A stretch of DNA of 64,000 nucleotides from Phenylobacterium deserti (GCA_945883235.1 CAMCXF010000011.1:1-64000), one strand, 5' to 3'; counted from the stretch's first letter, positions 45,112 through 54,415 are shown. Translations and numbers: made by a program. Notes: generated by a model not told the origin, from the letters alone.

Positions 45112-46644
45112 ATGAAAATTCCCTTCGAACTTCCGCCCGGATTGAACGGCGACGACACCACGTTTGCCGCGTCCGGGCGATGGGCGGACGGGTCCAATGT
45201 GCGGTTCAGGCTGGGTCAACCCGAGGTGATCGGCGGCTGGGAACGGTTGCTCAGTGATCCGCTCGCCGGGGTTTGCCGTGGCGTGTTTCCGTGGACCGAC
45301 AATGCCGGTGTCCTGAACATCAGCTTCGGGACCCATTCAAAGCTGCAGCTGTGGCGCGGTGGGGCGCTGTTCGATGTGACGCCGACCACAGGCTTTACGG
45401 TGGGGGCGATCGACGGTGCCGGATCGGCAGGGTTCGGCACGGGCGGCTTTGGCGTTGGCGGCTTTGGCCTGCCGTCGGTGTCTGACTATTTTCCGCTGAC
45501 CTGGTCGTTCGGGGCCTGGGGCCAGCAGCTGTTGGCCTGCCCGCGCAACCAGACGATCTTTGCCTGGACAAACGATACGGCGCAGCGCGCCCAGCCGCTG
45601 GCGAACGCGCCGGCCAGCGTCACCCACATGTTGGTCGCGCCGCTGAACGGCGGCTATCAGGTGTTTGCGCTGGGGTGCAACGAGGAGGTCTCCGGGACCT
45701 TCAATCCGCTGTGCGTGAGGCATTCCTCCGTCCGCAACAACGCCCAATGGAGCACGAGCGCGAGCGGTTCGACCGCCCGGGAGTACATCCTGACGGGCGG
45801 CGGTCGGATTGTGGCAGGTCGGATGTGTGGACCGGGATTGCTGGTCTGGACTGGCGACGCGCTCTTTCTTGGAACGTTTGTGGGGGCGTTGAACCAGCCG
45901 TGGCGGTTCGATCGTGTAGGGCGCAATTGCGGCCTGCTGGGTCCCAATTCGGTGGTCGTCGTCGGGCAGGCAGCGTTCTGGGTCAGCCCGGATCGACAGT
46001 TCTATCGCTATGCACTGGGCGGCCAGCCGGAGCCCATTGCCTGCCCGATCCGGCGCGACTTTGCCGAGGAACTTGCCGCCAGCCAGGGTGACAAGGTGGT
46101 GGCCTCGTCCAACGCCGAGTTTTCGGAAGTCCGCTTTGACTATCCCGACCGGCGCGACGGCTTTGAGAACAGTCGTTACCTGGCGTTGGCGCTGAGCGGG
46201 CAGGACGCCGGTGCATGGCATCGCGGCCAGATGGCGCGAACAGCATTTGTCGATGCAGGGCCCTCTGCCTATCCAATCGGGGTGACCTATGACGGATCGG
46301 TGTTTCTGCACGAGAAGGGTCGGTCGGCGGACGGGGGCAGCTTCAGCTGGTTCATCGAGAGCGCCGACAACTATCTCGATCCCGAAGCCACGATGCTGGT
46401 GCGCGGTCTGTGGCCCGACTTCAGGGACCAGGTTGGCCCGGTGACTGTGTCGGTGGCCGGGCGGTTCCATCCTCAGGATGCGAACGCGACAACGGCGGTG
46501 GCGTCCATGGCACCTGGTGACGCGAAGGCGGATCTGCTGATTTCGGCGCGGCTATTCCGGCTGCGGTTCGCCGGCGAGAGCGCGCCCACGGGCTGTCGCA
46601 TCGGCAAGCCGACGTTCGACGCCACTTTCGGCGGCAAATTCTGA
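45112..46644 (+). CDS. Phage virion-associated protein, large, unknown role
   Basis: A 510-residue protein with regular beta-rich repeats (RWADGSNVRFRLGQPEVIGG, GVLNISFGTHSKLQLWRGGA, YQVFALGCNEEVSGTFNPLC, GLLVWTGDALFLGTFVGALN), suggestive of a beta-propeller, as in some tail or DNA-stabilising proteins of short-tailed phages. GAGAGGA before ATG at 45112 fixes the start; the long ORF upstream of it is antisense to the GT gene. It heads a run of four overlapping or closely spaced rightward genes. Confidence 0.62.
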   Translation: MKIPFELPPGLNGDDTTFAASGRWADGSNVRFRLGQPEVIGGWERLLSDPLAGVCRGVFPWTDNAGVLNISFGTHSKLQLWRGGALFDVTPTTGFTVGAIDGAGSAGFGTGGFGVGGFGLPSVSDYFPLTWSFGAWGQQLLACPRNQTIFAWTNDTAQRAQPLANAPASVTHMLVAPLNGGYQVFALGCNEEVSGTFNPLCVRHSSVRNNAQWSTSASGSTAREYILTGGGRIVAGRMCGPGLLVWTGDALFLGTFVGALNQPWRFDRVGRNCGLLGPNSVVVVGQAAFWVSPDRQFYRYALGGQPEPIACPIRRDFAEELAASQGDKVVASSNAEFSEVRFDYPDRRDGFENSRYLALALSGQDAGAWHRGQMARTAFVDAGPSAYPIGVTYDGSVFLHEKGRSADGGSFSWFIESADNYLDPEATMLVRGLWPDFRDQVGPVTVSVAGRFHPQDANATTAVASMAPGDAKADLLISARLFRLRFAGESAPTGCRIGKPTFDATFGGKF

Positions 46645-46676
46645 CGCGAAAATCTCAACAGCAAGAAAGAATGATC

Positions 46677-47588
46677 ATGCCTTTCGGGATCAACCTTGGC
46701 CTTGAGGCCAGCAAGAGCAAGACGACAACCACAGGCAACAAGTCGTTCAGTAACACCACGACACCGGTCGTCCCGGAGTGGGCCTCGGACCTTGTTCAGA
46801 AGGGCGCGGGCCGGATCGACAGCCTTTTCAACCTGGACCCTAACGGGCAGGTCGCACCTGTGAACGCTTTGCTGGATCAGGCAGCGAAAACAGCGGGGGA
46901 GCTGGGTGGGTCGCCAGGCGGCGATACGTCCTGGCTCAAGCCCTACATGGACGCTGACACGCCGTTTGCGTCCGGCGGCAAGGCTTATAGCTACGTCGAT
47001 CAATACCTGAATCCCTACCTCAAGGATGTGGTCGACACCTCGGCGGCCGACTTTGATGCCCACAATGGCCAGGTCCGGGCGCAGCAGGCACTGGATCTGG
47101 CCGGATCGGGTGCGTTTGGGGGATCTGGCGCCGCCCTGACGGTCAGCGGAACGGCCGGTGAAATGGCGCGAGCGCGCGGTTCATTGCTCTCGGGCCTTCG
47201 ATCCAGGGGTTACGACGCGGCGTTGGGCGCAGCCTCCGGCGATGCGGATCGCGCCACACAGGCCAGGATCGCCAATGGCCAGATGCGGTTGCAGGATCAG
47301 GCGCAGAAAGTGGGGTTCGGTTTTCAGGCCGAGGACGGACTGAGGGCCTGGAAGGCGGATCAGCGGAGCGATGCCTCGACCCAGGCTGCCCTGGGCAGCA
47401 CCCTCCGCGACATTGACCAGGCGCAGCGCGCCGCCCCGGTGACCAGCACGCAGCAGATCGTCGCCATGCTGAGTGGACTGCCGATCAGTCTGTTTACCGG
47501 CCAGACCGAGCAGGGAACCAGCGCCGAAACCGGCACCAGCAAGACCAAGGGCACCAAGGTAACCGCCAGCGGCACGGTGTCAGGATGA
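46677..47588 (+). CDS. Phage internal virion/ejection-type protein
   Basis: A 303-residue protein with low-complexity ends and helical middle: YVDQYLNPYLKDVVDTSAAD, GQVRAQQALDLAGSGAFGGS, ARARGSLLSGLRSRGYDAAL. I have seen this pattern in prophage proteins annotated as tail or DNA-ejection components. The ATG at 46677 sits seven bases after AAGAAAG; the ATG two codons earlier is too close to it. The stop overlaps the next start (ATGA). Confidence 0.6.
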   Translation: MPFGINLGLEASKSKTTTTGNKSFSNTTTPVVPEWASDLVQKGAGRIDSLFNLDPNGQVAPVNALLDQAAKTAGELGGSPGGDTSWLKPYMDADTPFASGGKAYSYVDQYLNPYLKDVVDTSAADFDAHNGQVRAQQALDLAGSGAFGGSGAALTVSGTAGEMARARGSLLSGLRSRGYDAALGAASGDADRATQARIANGQMRLQDQAQKVGFGFQAEDGLRAWKADQRSDASTQAALGSTLRDIDQAQRAAPVTSTQQIVAMLSGLPISLFTGQTEQGTSAETGTSKTKGTKVTASGTVSG

Positions 47589-47893
47589 GCATGACCCGTA
47601 CAACATCAACCGAGCGGCTTGCGACCCTGGAACAACGGCTGGGAGACCACGAGGCGCGGTGCGAGGAGCGGCTGGGCGAGATCAAGTCGACGGTGAGTTC
47701 GACTCTACAGGCGGTCGAGGGGCTTAAGAGCCGGGCCTGGGGCGTTGTGGCGGCGCTGCTGGCCTGGGCGCTGGCTCAACTCTGGAGCGACAACGCCCAG
47801 CACTTCGAACGGCTGGAACGTGAAAAGCCGCTGGTTGCCCGGACCCTGATTGTTGGAGCGCAGGCCGGTCCAGACAAAACAGGAGGTATCTGA
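47585..47893 (+). CDS. Holin-like or signal-anchor phage membrane protein
   Basis: A 102-residue protein with a coiled-coil N-terminal part (STERLATLEQRLGDHEARCE, GEIKSTVSSTLQAVEGLKSR), one membrane span (AWGVVAALLAWALAQLW) and a charged tail. This XhlA-like layout is usual for small lysis-cassette proteins. Start overlaps the preceding stop (ATGA) and its stop overlaps the next ATG (TGATG). Confidence 0.58.
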   Translation: MSMTRTTSTERLATLEQRLGDHEARCEERLGEIKSTVSSTLQAVEGLKSRAWGVVAALLAWALAQLWSDNAQHFERLEREKPLVARTLIVGAQAGPDKTGGI

Positions 47894-48117
47894 TGATGCG
47901 TCTCATCGTTTGCGCCGCGCCGCTTTTGCTGGCCGGTTGCGCGTCGCTGTCTGCCTTGACCAGCCCATCGGCTGCAGCGGGACAGGCCGATGCGCTTCGG
48001 GCCATCGGCGAGCATATGGAGGGCTGCGACCGACACTATCAGGGCAGCCTGGGGCTGGGCGGCAGCTTTACGTTCAATATTGACTGCAAGAGCCGGGAGG
48101 CACCTCAGGCCAGGTAG
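47893..48117 (+). CDS. Small phage lipoprotein, possible outer-membrane spanin
   Basis: A 74-residue protein with a leader ending LLAGC (MRLIVCAAPLLLAGCASLSA), so lipidated at Cys16, and a short mature part containing two more cysteines (HMEGCDRHY, FNIDCKSRE). After a holin-like gene, an Rz1-type spanin role is plausible. Its 3' end overlaps the convergent DUF2239 gene by 13 bases and marks the prophage edge. Confidence 0.58.
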   Translation: MMRLIVCAAPLLLAGCASLSALTSPSAAAGQADALRAIGEHMEGCDRHYQGSLGLGGSFTFNIDCKSREAPQAR

Positions 48118-48680
48118 GCTCGCAGAAGCCGTCCCAGGTAAACGGCGATGTCGGTTGGCCAATCTGCAAAGATCGGTATCAGGCGTTGGGCGTCATTCGC
48201 AAACAGGGCGCGCGTGGCCTCTTCGAAGGCGGGGAGGTCGCCTGCGAGCACGGACATCGCGCGGTAGAGGCACTGTTGCCCTTCCCGGGTGCGATCCGGC
48301 CCCTCATTGGCTCTGCGAGCATCTTCGACCAGGCGGCGCAACGCGGCTGACGCGCCGCCGGGTTGTCCAGCCAGCCACTCCCAGTGACGCGGCAACAGGG
48401 TCACCTCGCGCGCGATCACGCCGAGTTTCGGCCGTCCCGGACCGGAGCGCATCGTAGCCGGTTCCTGTAGGGGCATACGCGCCCGATAGCCCGCCGCGGC
48501 CAGATCGGCGCTGTGGCGCAGATCAAGTTCGACGGGGCTGCCGGTCAGGTCGTCGAGGATCAGGACCGGACTTTCTGTCCGCCTGGTTTCGGCGAAGGCC
48601 GCCTGCGCCGCCTGCAGCAGGTCGCCGGTGGCAATCTGGCGGACGCCATTGAAGACGGTGAAGGATTCGATGGCGGACAT
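48105..48680 (-). CDS. DUF2239-family protein
   Basis: A 191-residue protein of the DUF2239 family, which has no known function: SFTVFNGVRQIATGDLLQAA, LILDDLTGSPVELDLRHSAD, GRPKLGVIAREVTLLPRHWE and WLAGQPGGASAALRRLVEDA. The R-P-K-L-G-V segment followed by LPRHWEWL is characteristic. AGGAG five bases before ATG at 48680 fixes the start. The longer reading would run through tRNA-Thr. Confidence 0.85.
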   Translation of the reverse strand: MSAIESFTVFNGVRQIATGDLLQAAQAAFAETRRTESPVLILDDLTGSPVELDLRHSADLAAAGYRARMPLQEPATMRSGPGRPKLGVIAREVTLLPRHWEWLAGQPGGASAALRRLVEDARRANEGPDRTREGQQCLYRAMSVLAGDLPAFEEATRALFANDAQRLIPIFADWPTDIAVYLGRLLRAYLA

Positions 48681-48835
48681 GATGGCTCCTGAGCCGCCTG
48701 TATGCCGCAGGTCGCTGTATGAATCAATATTGTCCGGGTAATAATATGCCAACCGCCAGCGGGGACCATCTCTCGCGATTCGCGCCACCGCGAGGCCGGA
48801 CCGCAAATTCCTCTGGGGATGGTTCTGGATGAGAC

Positions 48836-48867
48836 AAAGGGGCCTGGACGGTTGTCCAGGCCCCTTT
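48836..48867 (-). terminator. Terminator of tRNA-Thr
   Basis: AAAGGGGCCTGGAC pairs perfectly with GTCCAGGCCCCTTT across GGTT, directly downstream of the leftward tRNA-Thr; read leftward the stem ends in TTTGTCT. Confidence 0.8.
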
Positions 48868-48871
48868 GAAA

Positions 48872-48946
<75 letters not shown>

Positions 48947-49042
48947 GAAGGCGGGCGCTATAGCGGTCGCGGGCCGCGGCGTGAAGCGCTAATTCGCCCG
49001 CGTCTCGCTTGACGCCGGCGTTGCCGCGTCGCAGGTCAGGGC

Positions 49043-49189
49043 ATGGCCGATCCCGAGAGCGAGCGCAAAGCGGCGGCGACTTCGCGCGAAGCCAAGCTCG
49101 CGCGCGCGCTCAGAGCCAACCTGCGCCGACGAAAGTCGGCAACGGCCGCGCCGCCCGTGCAAAACCCCCGGAATGACCCTTCTGATTGA
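49043..49189 (+). CDS. Small conserved protein upstream of murA
   Basis: A 48-residue ORF, too short for most gene finders. MADPESERKAAATSREAKLA followed by RALRANLRRRKS matches a tiny helical, arginine-rich protein that I recall beside housekeeping genes in many alphaproteobacteria (REAxLAxALRANLRRRK pattern). Its start lies 97 bases past the divergent tRNA-Thr. The function is unknown. Confidence 0.6.
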   Translation: MADPESERKAAATSREAKLARALRANLRRRKSATAAPPVQNPRNDPSD

Positions 49190-49279
49190 CCGCTTGGCGA
49201 GCGCGGGACGGGCAGGCTAGATACCCCGCTTCTGGTGCCGCATCTGAATGCGGCCTGACCGTACTTCGAAGGGTATCGA

Positions 49280-50575
49280 TTGGATCGCATCGCCATCACC
49301 GGCGGCGCGCGGCTGAAGGGCGAAATCCCGATCAGCGGCGCCAAGAACTCGGCCATCAAGCTGATGGCGGCAAGCCTGCTCACGGATGAGCCCTTGCGGC
49401 TGACCAACATGCCCCGGCTGGCGGACACCCGTTTCCTGGGCAAACTTTTGCAGCGGCTGGGGACAGAAGTGTCGGAAAGCGTTGGGACGGACGGTGCGGA
49501 GACCCTCCTGACTACGCGGGAGATCGTCAGCGGCTTTGCGCCCTATGACCTGGTTCGTCAGATGCGGGCGTCGTTCACAGTGCTGGGCCCGCTGCTGGCA
49601 CGGACCGGGCAGGCGAAGGTCTCGCTTCCGGGCGGCTGCACCATTGGTGCACGACCGGTGGACCTGCACCTGATGGCGCTAGAAGCGTTGGGTGCCAAAA
49701 TCGAGATGCACGAAGGCTATGTCTATGCGCAGGCACCCCGGGGCTTGAAGGGTGCAGTGATCCGTTTTCCGATCAATTCGGTGGGGGCGACAGAGCACGC
49801 CATACTGGCGGCTGTTCTGGCCAATGGCGACACAGTGTTGGAAAACGCCGCCGCGGAGCCAGAACTGGCGGATTTGGCCGATTGCCTGAACGCCATGGGG
49901 GCAAAAGTGGCCGGAGCCGGAGGGCGGACGATTCATATCACGGGGGTCAGCCGTCTGCACGGCGCGTCCCACTCGGTGATCCCCGACCGCATTGAAACCG
50001 GCACCTTCGCAGTGGCCGCGGCGATGGCAGGCGGAGAGGTGCGGCTGACCCGCACGCGGAGCGATTTCATCCAGCCCCTAATCGACAAGATGGTCGAGGC
50101 CGGGGTGGAGGTTACCCCGCAGGAAGATGGATTGACCATCAAGCGCGACGGCGGACGACTGCGGGCGGTCGAGATTGAGACCGGTCCCTATCCAGAATTC
50201 GCCACCGATCTTCAGGCTCCATTCATGGCGCTCATGACTTTGGCGGATGGCGAGAGCGTCGTGCGCGAGACCATATTTGAGAACCGCTTCATGCACGTGC
50301 CGGAACTGGGCCGTCTGGGTGCGGATATCTCGGTGCAGGGCGACATGGCGCGGGTACGGGGCGTCGAATTTCTGACCGGTGCGCAGGTGATGGCGACGGA
50401 TCTGCGGGCCTCTGTCAGTCTGGTGATCGCGGGACTGGCGGCGCGCGGGGAGACGATGGTCAACCGGGTCTACCATCTTGATCGCGGGTTCGAGCGGCTT
50501 GAGGAAAAACTTGGGGCCTGCGGGGCCCAGATTCGTCGCCTGACGAGTGAAGACGCGACAGAAGAGGTCGAATAG
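49280..50575 (+). CDS. murA: UDP-N-acetylglucosamine 1-carboxyvinyltransferase
   Basis: Transfers enolpyruvate from PEP to UDP-GlcNAc, the first committed step of peptidoglycan synthesis, in the cytosol. The 431-residue two-domain protein starts at TTG and shows [20 protein letters not shown], the mobile loop with the catalytic cysteine ([14 protein letters not shown], Cys120, the fosfomycin target), and [31 protein letters not shown] and a C-terminal [20 protein letters not shown] follow. All expected active-site stretches are present. Confidence 0.95.
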   Translation: MDRIAITGGARLKGEIPISGAKNSAIKLMAASLLTDEPLRLTNMPRLADTRFLGKLLQRLGTEVSESVGTDGAETLLTTREIVSGFAPYDLVRQMRASFTVLGPLLARTGQAKVSLPGGCTIGARPVDLHLMALEALGAKIEMHEGYVYAQAPRGLKGAVIRFPINSVGATEHAILAAVLANGDTVLENAAAEPELADLADCLNAMGAKVAGAGGRTIHITGVSRLHGASHSVIPDRIETGTFAVAAAMAGGEVRLTRTRSDFIQPLIDKMVEAGVEVTPQEDGLTIKRDGGRLRAVEIETGPYPEFATDLQAPFMALMTLADGESVVRETIFENRFMHVPELGRLGADISVQGDMARVRGVEFLTGAQVMATDLRASVSLVIAGLAARGETMVNRVYHLDRGFERLEEKLGACGAQIRRLTSEDATEEVE

Positions 50576-50578
50576 GTT

Positions 50579-51004
50579 TTGCCCGGGACATCATCGCTGA
50601 AGCTGCTGGCGCAGGACGCGGCAGACCTTTCGATAATCTCGGCTGCGTTACAGGATGCGGTGGCCCAGGTGGGTGACATCACCTTTGAATCTCGGACGCG
50701 GCGGCTGACCATTCTGTTCAACCGCTTTCGCTGGGAGTCCGGCGCGCGGCAACGGGTACGTTCGGCGCTGCAGATTGGCGGGGTGCTGGAAATCCAGACC
50801 CGGAAAATCCGGCGGGAGGCCCGCGAGGCGGTGGTCGAGCTGCTGGCCATCGGGTTCGAAGCCGGTGAGCCGCCCGAGGGTGCTCTGACCCTGAGTTTTG
50901 CTGGCGGTGGCGACATGCGCGTTCGCATCGAGTGCATCGATGCCATTCTCGCCGATGTGTCCGAACCCTGGCCGACGCCGAGGACGCCGACGCACGAGGC
51001 TTGA
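50579..51004 (+). CDS. DUF2948-family protein
   Basis: A 141-residue protein of the alphaproteobacterial DUF2948 family (LKLLAQDAADLSIISAALQD, ALQIGGVLEIQTRKIRREAR, FAGGGDMRVRIECIDAILAD), located as usual between murA and hisD. Starts at TTG three bases after the murA stop, so it is cotranscribed. Function unknown. Confidence 0.87.
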   Translation: MPGTSSLKLLAQDAADLSIISAALQDAVAQVGDITFESRTRRLTILFNRFRWESGARQRVRSALQIGGVLEIQTRKIRREAREAVVELLAIGFEAGEPPEGALTLSFAGGGDMRVRIECIDAILADVSEPWPTPRTPTHEA

Positions 51005-51044
51005 GCCGATAGCCTAACCGGGTGCGGGCCGCTAAAGAGCACCG

Positions 51045-52337
51045 ATGCGTCGCTTTAATTTTTCTGATGCCGGGTTCACGGCAGCTTTCACGGATTTCAT
51101 CGGTGAGCGTCGGGAGACGCCTGATGACGTCGATGCCCTGGTTGCGACGATCCTTGCGGCGGTACGGGCCGAGGGTGTGACGGCACTATTGCGTTATGCG
51201 CGCGAGTTCGACCGGGTCGAACTGACCGAAGTGACCATGCGGGTGACCGCCGACGAGATCGCCGCCGGCGCGGCGGCATGCCCAGCCGAAGTTCGCGAGG
51301 CCATCGCATTTGCCGCGGCGCGAATCCGCACCTACCACGAGCGCCAGCGACCCGCAGACCAATGGTTTGTCGATGCGGCAGGCGTCGAGCTGGGCTGGCG
51401 CTGGACGCCGCTGGAGTCGGTCGGGATCTATGTTCCCGGCGGACGCGCGGCCTATCCTTCCACTGTCCTGATGAATGCTGTGCCAGCGTCTGCCGCCGGC
51501 GTGGAGCGGATTGCGATGGTGACCCCGCCTGGCCAGTTGCTCCCGGCGGTGCTGGCTGCGGCACAGGCTGCCGGTGTGACCGAGATCTGGCGCGTTGGCG
51601 GGGCTCAGGCTGTGGCGGCACTGGCCTATGGTGCCGGACCCATCAAACCGGTGGACAAGATTGTCGGGCCTGGAAACGCGTTCGTCACGGCGGCGAAGCG
51701 CAGGGTGTACGGCGTTGTAGGCATCGATGCGCTGGCAGGGCCCTCAGAGATCGTCGTGGTTGCGGATGGCCTGAACGACCCTGAATGGATCGCCGCAGAC
51801 CTGTTGTCGCAGGCCGAGCATGATCCGGCCGCACAATCGATCCTGATCACCGAAGATTCCGCGTTTGCCGGCCGGGTTGAGGCCGCGCTGGAAGTTCAGC
51901 TGGGCAGCCTTTCCACGGGAGACTCCGCCCGGGCGTCCTGGCGCAAGCACGGCGCCGTGGTGATCGCGCCGCTGGACGAGGCCCCGGCGCTTGTCGACAT
52001 GATCGCCCCTGAGCACGTGGAGTTCGCCGTTGACGATCCCGAGCGGCTATCGGATCGGGTACGCCACGCCGGAGCCATTTTTCTGGGTCGTTTTGCACCG
52101 GAGGCGTTGGGCGACTATGTGGCGGGCTCGAACCACGTTTTGCCTACCAGCCGGGCAGCGCGGTACTCGTCCGGGCTATCGCTCTACGATTTCCTGAAGC
52201 GCACATCGATCGTCAAGTGCGACGCCGAATCCTTCGCCAGGCTTGCCGACGCGACCATTGTTCTGGCCGAGGCGGAGGGGCTTCCGGCCCACGCCCGGTC
52301 CGCCGCCATCCGCTTGGGGCAACCTAAAGTCAGCTGA
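51045..52337 (+). CDS. hisD: Histidinol dehydrogenase
   Basis: Oxidises L-histidinol to histidine in two NAD+-dependent, Zn-assisted steps, the last of histidine synthesis. The 430-residue protein carries PLESVGIYVPGGRAAYPSTV, RVGGAQAVAALAYGAGPI, KIVGPGNAFVTAAKRRVYGV, LAGPSEIVVVAD, and the SQAEHDP Zn/substrate site. The catalytic histidine is in APEHVEF. Full length and complete motifs. Confidence 0.95.
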   Translation: MRRFNFSDAGFTAAFTDFIGERRETPDDVDALVATILAAVRAEGVTALLRYAREFDRVELTEVTMRVTADEIAAGAAACPAEVREAIAFAAARIRTYHERQRPADQWFVDAAGVELGWRWTPLESVGIYVPGGRAAYPSTVLMNAVPASAAGVERIAMVTPPGQLLPAVLAAAQAAGVTEIWRVGGAQAVAALAYGAGPIKPVDKIVGPGNAFVTAAKRRVYGVVGIDALAGPSEIVVVADGLNDPEWIAADLLSQAEHDPAAQSILITEDSAFAGRVEAALEVQLGSLSTGDSARASWRKHGAVVIAPLDEAPALVDMIAPEHVEFAVDDPERLSDRVRHAGAIFLGRFAPEALGDYVAGSNHVLPTSRAARYSSGLSLYDFLKRTSIVKCDAESFARLADATIVLAEAEGLPAHARSAAIRLGQPKVS

Positions 52338-52426
52338 ACGGTTCCTATCAAAGAAGCTCTGAGGACGTTCAGGCTGGCGGGTCCAGTTTGAGTTCATCGG
52401 GGAAATGTTCATGACGGAGAACCACA

Positions 52427-53011
52427 ATGCGAACTCGGATATCGAAATCGACCATCGCCGCGACCACAGCCTTGGCCTGCGTCTTTGCGCTGGGTAGCGC
52501 GACCAGTGCCTTTGCCGGCGTCACCGGCTGTTCGTCCCCTGGCGGCAAGCAGTAAGGCGGTGCCGTTGTTGGTGCCGTGCTCGGCGGCCTGATCGGCAAC
52601 AAGATCGGCGGTCGTAAGGCGACGGGTGAGACTGTTGCCGGCGTCGCGCTGGGTGCCGCGGCGGGCTCGGCGATCGGCTGCGAAGCTCAAAAGGGCAAAC
52701 AGGCCAGGTACGATGGGGACCGGAATGGAACCTATTCCCGGAATGGATATCGGCTCTCGTCCTATGTCCGATCAGCCCGGTACAACAGAATTGGTCAGCC
52801 ATTTGTGGCCGAGCGGACTGTAAACCTGCGGACAGCGCCGACCACCAATTCCGCGCGCGTCGGCCGTCTTGCATCTGGCGAACGGTTCCAGGCGATGGCG
52901 GAGGTACGGGGCAGTGACTGGATTCTGGTCGGCCAGAATGGCACCGGTGTCGGGTATGTGAGGCGCGACTTTGTCAGTCCGATCAACAACCGGTACGCCG
53001 GCCAGCGCTGA
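52427..53011 (+). pseudogene. Secreted glycine-zipper/SH3-like protein with an in-frame stop
   Basis: ATG at 52427 has GGAGAA upstream and encodes a signal peptide (AATTALACVFALGSATSAFA). After GCSSPGGKQ comes TAA at 52553-52555. The same frame continues directly (GGAVVGAVLGGLIGNKIGGR, GVALGAAAGSAIGC) and ends with an SH3-like domain (VAERTVNLRTAPTTNSARVG, ASGERFQAMAEVRGSDWILV) to 53011. A single base change at the stop would restore a 194-residue envelope protein. An internal GTG at 52577 would give a product without signal peptide, so the gene is probably inactive. Confidence 0.75.
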
Positions 53012-53029
53012 CAGCATGAGATATTGATG

Positions 53030-53062
53030 TCGCCCGGCGTCTCGTACGCTGGGCGATTTTTT
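53030..53062 (+). terminator. Intrinsic terminator after the SH3-like gene
   Basis: TCGCCCGGCG pairs with CGCTGGGCGA (one G-T pair) across seven bases and is followed by six T residues. Confidence 0.75.
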
Positions 53063-53137
53063 GTTTGCAAGGCTCTGCTTTCACGCAGCGGGATGACGAA
53101 GGCCCCCGTATTGCAATAAAGCTGCTCACTGAACGCC

Positions 53138-53617
53138 ATGGCCCAAGACGCGCGCACCCTTCACCGCCTTCAATCCGTCGAGCTGGACGAAGAGTCGCTC
53201 GCGGCGGTTTCGCGCGACCAGGAGCAGGAACGCCAGATCGCGATCTTTGACCTCATCGAGGAAAACTTCTTCTTCCCCGAAGGCGCGGAGGCGGGACCGT
53301 ATGATCTGAAAATGGGTCTATTGGAGAACCGTCTGGTTCTGGACGTTCGCGGACCTGCCTATGAGCGTCGGCATATCCTGTCGCTGTCGCCGTTCCGAAC
53401 GTTGATCAAAGACTATTTCATGATCTGCGACAGCTACTATCAGGCGATCCGAAACGCGACGCCGGCACAGATCGAGGCGCTGGATATGGGTCGGCGCGGA
53501 TTGCACAATGAAGCTTCCGAACTGCTTCAGACGCGGCTGAAAGGAAAGATCGAGACCGATCTTGATACCGCGCGGCGGCTGTTCACGCTGATCTGCGCCC
53601 TTCACTGGCGGGGCTGA
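53138..53617 (+). CDS. UPF0262-family protein
   Basis: A 159-residue protein matching the alphaproteobacterial UPF0262 family: [80 protein letters not shown]. Position between hisD and the tyrosine phosphatase is the conserved one. Function unknown. Confidence 0.9.
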   Translation: MAQDARTLHRLQSVELDEESLAAVSRDQEQERQIAIFDLIEENFFFPEGAEAGPYDLKMGLLENRLVLDVRGPAYERRHILSLSPFRTLIKDYFMICDSYYQAIRNATPAQIEALDMGRRGLHNEASELLQTRLKGKIETDLDTARRLFTLICALHWRG

Positions 53618-53623
53618 CGCGGA

Positions 53624-54097
53624 ATGTCAGCGGATCCAGCGAAGATGCGGCTGCCGGACGCCGTCCTTTTCTGCTGCAATTTCAATCAGGTACGCTCACC
53701 GATGGCCGAGGCGCTACTGAAGCGGTTCGGCGGGGTCAGCATTTTTGTCGACAGTTGCGGTCTTCGTCGCGCGAAGTTTGATGCTGACGAAGACGATATG
53801 GAGGTCGATCCCCTCGTTGCAGAAGTCATGAACGAGATTGGGGTCGACCTGACGCGGCATCGTTGCAAGGTGTTCGATGATCTGGAGGACGACTCCTTCG
53901 ACCTGGTGGTCTCTCTAACCCCGGAAGCCCATCACCGCGCCGTTGAGATGGCCCGGGGCCGTGCGGCGGACATCGAGTATTGGCCAACGCATGATCCGAC
54001 CCTGTCAGAAGGGTCACGCGAGCACCGGCTGGAGGCCTATCGTCAGGTTCGCGATAGCCTGGCTGCCCGGATCGCCCAGCGATTCGGCCGCGAATAA
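53624..54097 (+). CDS. Low-molecular-weight protein tyrosine phosphatase
   Basis: A 157-residue arsenate-reductase/LMW-PTP fold protein. The P-loop is C18-NFNQV-R24 in FCCNFNQVRSPMAEALLKRF, and the catalytic aspartate is likely the Asp-Pro near WPTHDPTLSEG. It starts seven bases after UPF0262 and precedes infA, as in related genomes. It would dephosphorylate tyrosine on unidentified proteins. Confidence 0.85.
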   Translation: MSADPAKMRLPDAVLFCCNFNQVRSPMAEALLKRFGGVSIFVDSCGLRRAKFDADEDDMEVDPLVAEVMNEIGVDLTRHRCKVFDDLEDDSFDLVVSLTPEAHHRAVEMARGRAADIEYWPTHDPTLSEGSREHRLEAYRQVRDSLAARIAQRFGRE

Positions 54098-54196
54098 GCC
54101 GGATCACCATCGACCTCCTGTCGCGCACCGCACTATGATGATGACCAGGTCGCAGCCGCACCCAGAACCGACCGCGCGATCTGAACGGGGTTTCGA

Positions 54197-54415
54197 ATGC
54201 CCAAGGACGAGCTAGTGGAACTGCCTGGCGTCGTCAGTGAGGCGCTGCCGAACGCGATGTACCGGGTGAAGCTGGACAACAATCGCGAAATCGTGGCGGT
54301 TCTGGCCGAAAAGGTGCATGGGCCTGTGCCAACGCCGACTGTCGGTGACAAGGTTCTGGTCGAGGTCAAACCCTATGACCTGACCAAGGGCCGCATCAGC
54401 TTTTGCATTCCATAG
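54197..54415 (+). CDS. infA: Translation initiation factor IF-1, divergent
   Basis: A 72-residue OB-fold protein, the normal IF-1 length. LPGVVSEALPNAMYRVKLDN and VGDKVLVEVKPYDLTKGRIS are clearly IF-1. Between them, where canonical IF-1 has the basic motif GKMRKNxIRxL that enters the ribosomal A site, this protein has EKVHGPVPTPT (residues 38-48). The basic C-terminus is also lost (SFCIP). Acidic residues slightly outnumber basic ones, unlike ordinary IF-1. I find no compensating frameshift. It lies in the standard infA position, so it is either the only IF-1 with altered binding, or a relic or paralogue beside another infA copy. Confidence 0.8.
   Translation: MPKDELVELPGVVSEALPNAMYRVKLDNNREIVAVLAEKVHGPVPTPTVGDKVLVEVKPYDLTKGRISFCIP

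Larger units (their letters stand above)
39958..48117. mobile_element. Decayed prophage with internal deletion and cargo genes
   Basis: Terminase subunits, a structural-gene remnant, several virion-type genes, a holin-like protein and a small lipoprotein run rightward. Two leftward genes (alpha/beta hydrolase, GT4) interrupt them. No integrase, portal, capsid or protease gene is present, and the terminase large subunit is fused to another gene by a deletion. Exact attachment sites were not found; tRNA-Thr lies about 750 bases past the right end. Confidence 0.75.

Noticed and set aside
39958..48117. Gene transfer agent cluster
   Set aside because: No portal, protease or capsid genes, a broken terminase and leftward cargo genes fit a decayed prophage better.
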